Shown here: positions 63,730 to 64,000 of the stretch, piece by piece
Position numbering within the stretch: the stretch's first letter is position 1
How the letters are laid out: each line of letters starts with the position of its first letter
DNA from: Psychromicrobium xiongbiense
Lineage (GTDB): Bacteria > Actinomycetota > Actinomycetes > Actinomycetales > Micrococcaceae
Assembly (NCBI RefSeq): GCF_030271165.1
Contig: NZ_JASSZH010000009.1
Coordinates: forward strand, 62,001 to 126,000
DNA: 64,000 nt
Reading direction: 5' to 3'
Translations under genes and position numbers: made by a program
The notes under the pieces: generated by a model
The model's database searches: none
Seen by the model: the letters and a program-made list of their open reading frames with translations, nothing else
What the model was told of the DNA's origin: nothing

Positions 63730-64000
63730 CTAGCGGTCCGTGCCGAGGCCGGCTGAGTCCTGGGCCTCCGGAGTCTGAGACTCCACACCCGCAGAGTCCG
63801 TAGCGGCGCCCACCTTCGTCTTACGGGAGACCAACAGGCTGGCTACCGTGGCAACCAGGATCGTCGCCACAATGACCACCAGCGACAGCCAGGTCGGGAT
63901 TTCCGGCGCCCACTCGATGGAGTGTCCGCCGTTGATGAAGGGAAGTTCATTGGCGTGCATCGCGTGGAAGACCAGCTTCAGGCCGATAAAGGCCAGAATT
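63730..64000 (-). CDS. TerC family integral membrane protein, C-terminal part
   Basis: The gene runs off the right edge. The visible 89 codons include ILAFIGLKLVFHAMHANELP directly before FINGG, then WAPEIPTWLSLVVIVATILV forming the last helix, and a polar tail ending LGTDR. This matches the end of TerC/Alx proteins, which are linked to metal (manganese) export and tellurite resistance. Confidence 0.88.
   Translation of the reverse strand, partial: ILAFIGLKLVFHAMHANELPFINGGHSIEWAPEIPTWLSLVVIVATILVATVASLLVSRKTKVGAATDSAGVESQTPEAQDSAGLGTDR

Overview
The window comes from a high-GC actinobacterium, most likely a member of the Micrococcaceae (Arthrobacter/Renibacterium-like). This rests on frequent GTG starts, actinobacterial families (DUF3099, WhiA, OpcA, SURF1), a LexA box of actinobacterial type, repeated leaderless-promoter geometry, and a gene order matching the conserved actinobacterial block sufR-suf / ctaA-ctaB / tkt-tal-zwf-opcA-pgl / secG-tpiA-pgk-gap / whiA-yvcK-rapZ-uvrC that is also seen in Mycobacterium tuberculosis. 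The genus is an inference; there is no rRNA or tRNA here to confirm it.

Layout. 1-11353 is core: the end of a SerB-like phosphatase, two SDR genes (one FabG), DUF3099, a small Cys/His protein, SURF1, an ABC-F ATPase, the biotin transporter bioY-bioM-bioN, a convergent thiolase/acyl-CoA-ligase pair that may belong to biotin metabolism, and a secreted-type zinc metallopeptidase. 11375-21551 is an accessory island bounded by a perfect 78-bp direct repeat. It carries small regulator/effector modules (ArsR-SRPBCC-VOC; MarR-MFS-SDR with a palindromic operator; DGPF protein-ECF sigma-RibD-like reductase; MarR-DoxX) and several decayed genes, but no recombinase. 21583-32848 returns to core: the suf Fe-S operon (sufR-B-D-Rieske-C-DUF59), a MecA-type penicillin-binding protein, and a divergent ABC exporter-ctaA unit facing ctaB.

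33318-34742 is a second, smaller accessory insert with lower GC: a secreted protein with six C-terminal cysteines followed by a four-helix membrane protein. I consider this the best candidate for an undescribed small system. From 34764 on come a kinase-fold protein, then tkt-tal-pgi-zwf-opcA-pgl (oxidative and non-oxidative pentose phosphate pathway) converging on gap-pgk-tpiA-secG (lower glycolysis and a Sec subunit), then sodA, whiA-yvcK-rapZ, uvrC, plsC, a HAD phosphatase, and uvrA with an SOS box. The right end holds a MarR-GntR regulator pair, a trans-aconitate-methyltransferase-like enzyme, a Ski2-type helicase, a GNAT acetyltransferase and the C-terminus of a TerC protein.

Functionally the core genes supply NADPH and triose-phosphate flux, haem A for cytochrome oxidase (ctaA, ctaB, SURF1), Fe-S clusters, biotin uptake and nucleotide-excision repair. 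Several promoters (metallopeptidase, ABC exporter, tpiA, uvrC, uvrA, helicase, GNAT) place a TANNNT -10 box 6-7 nt before the start codon, which implies leaderless mRNAs. All functional statements are by recognition of motifs and families; no database search was run.
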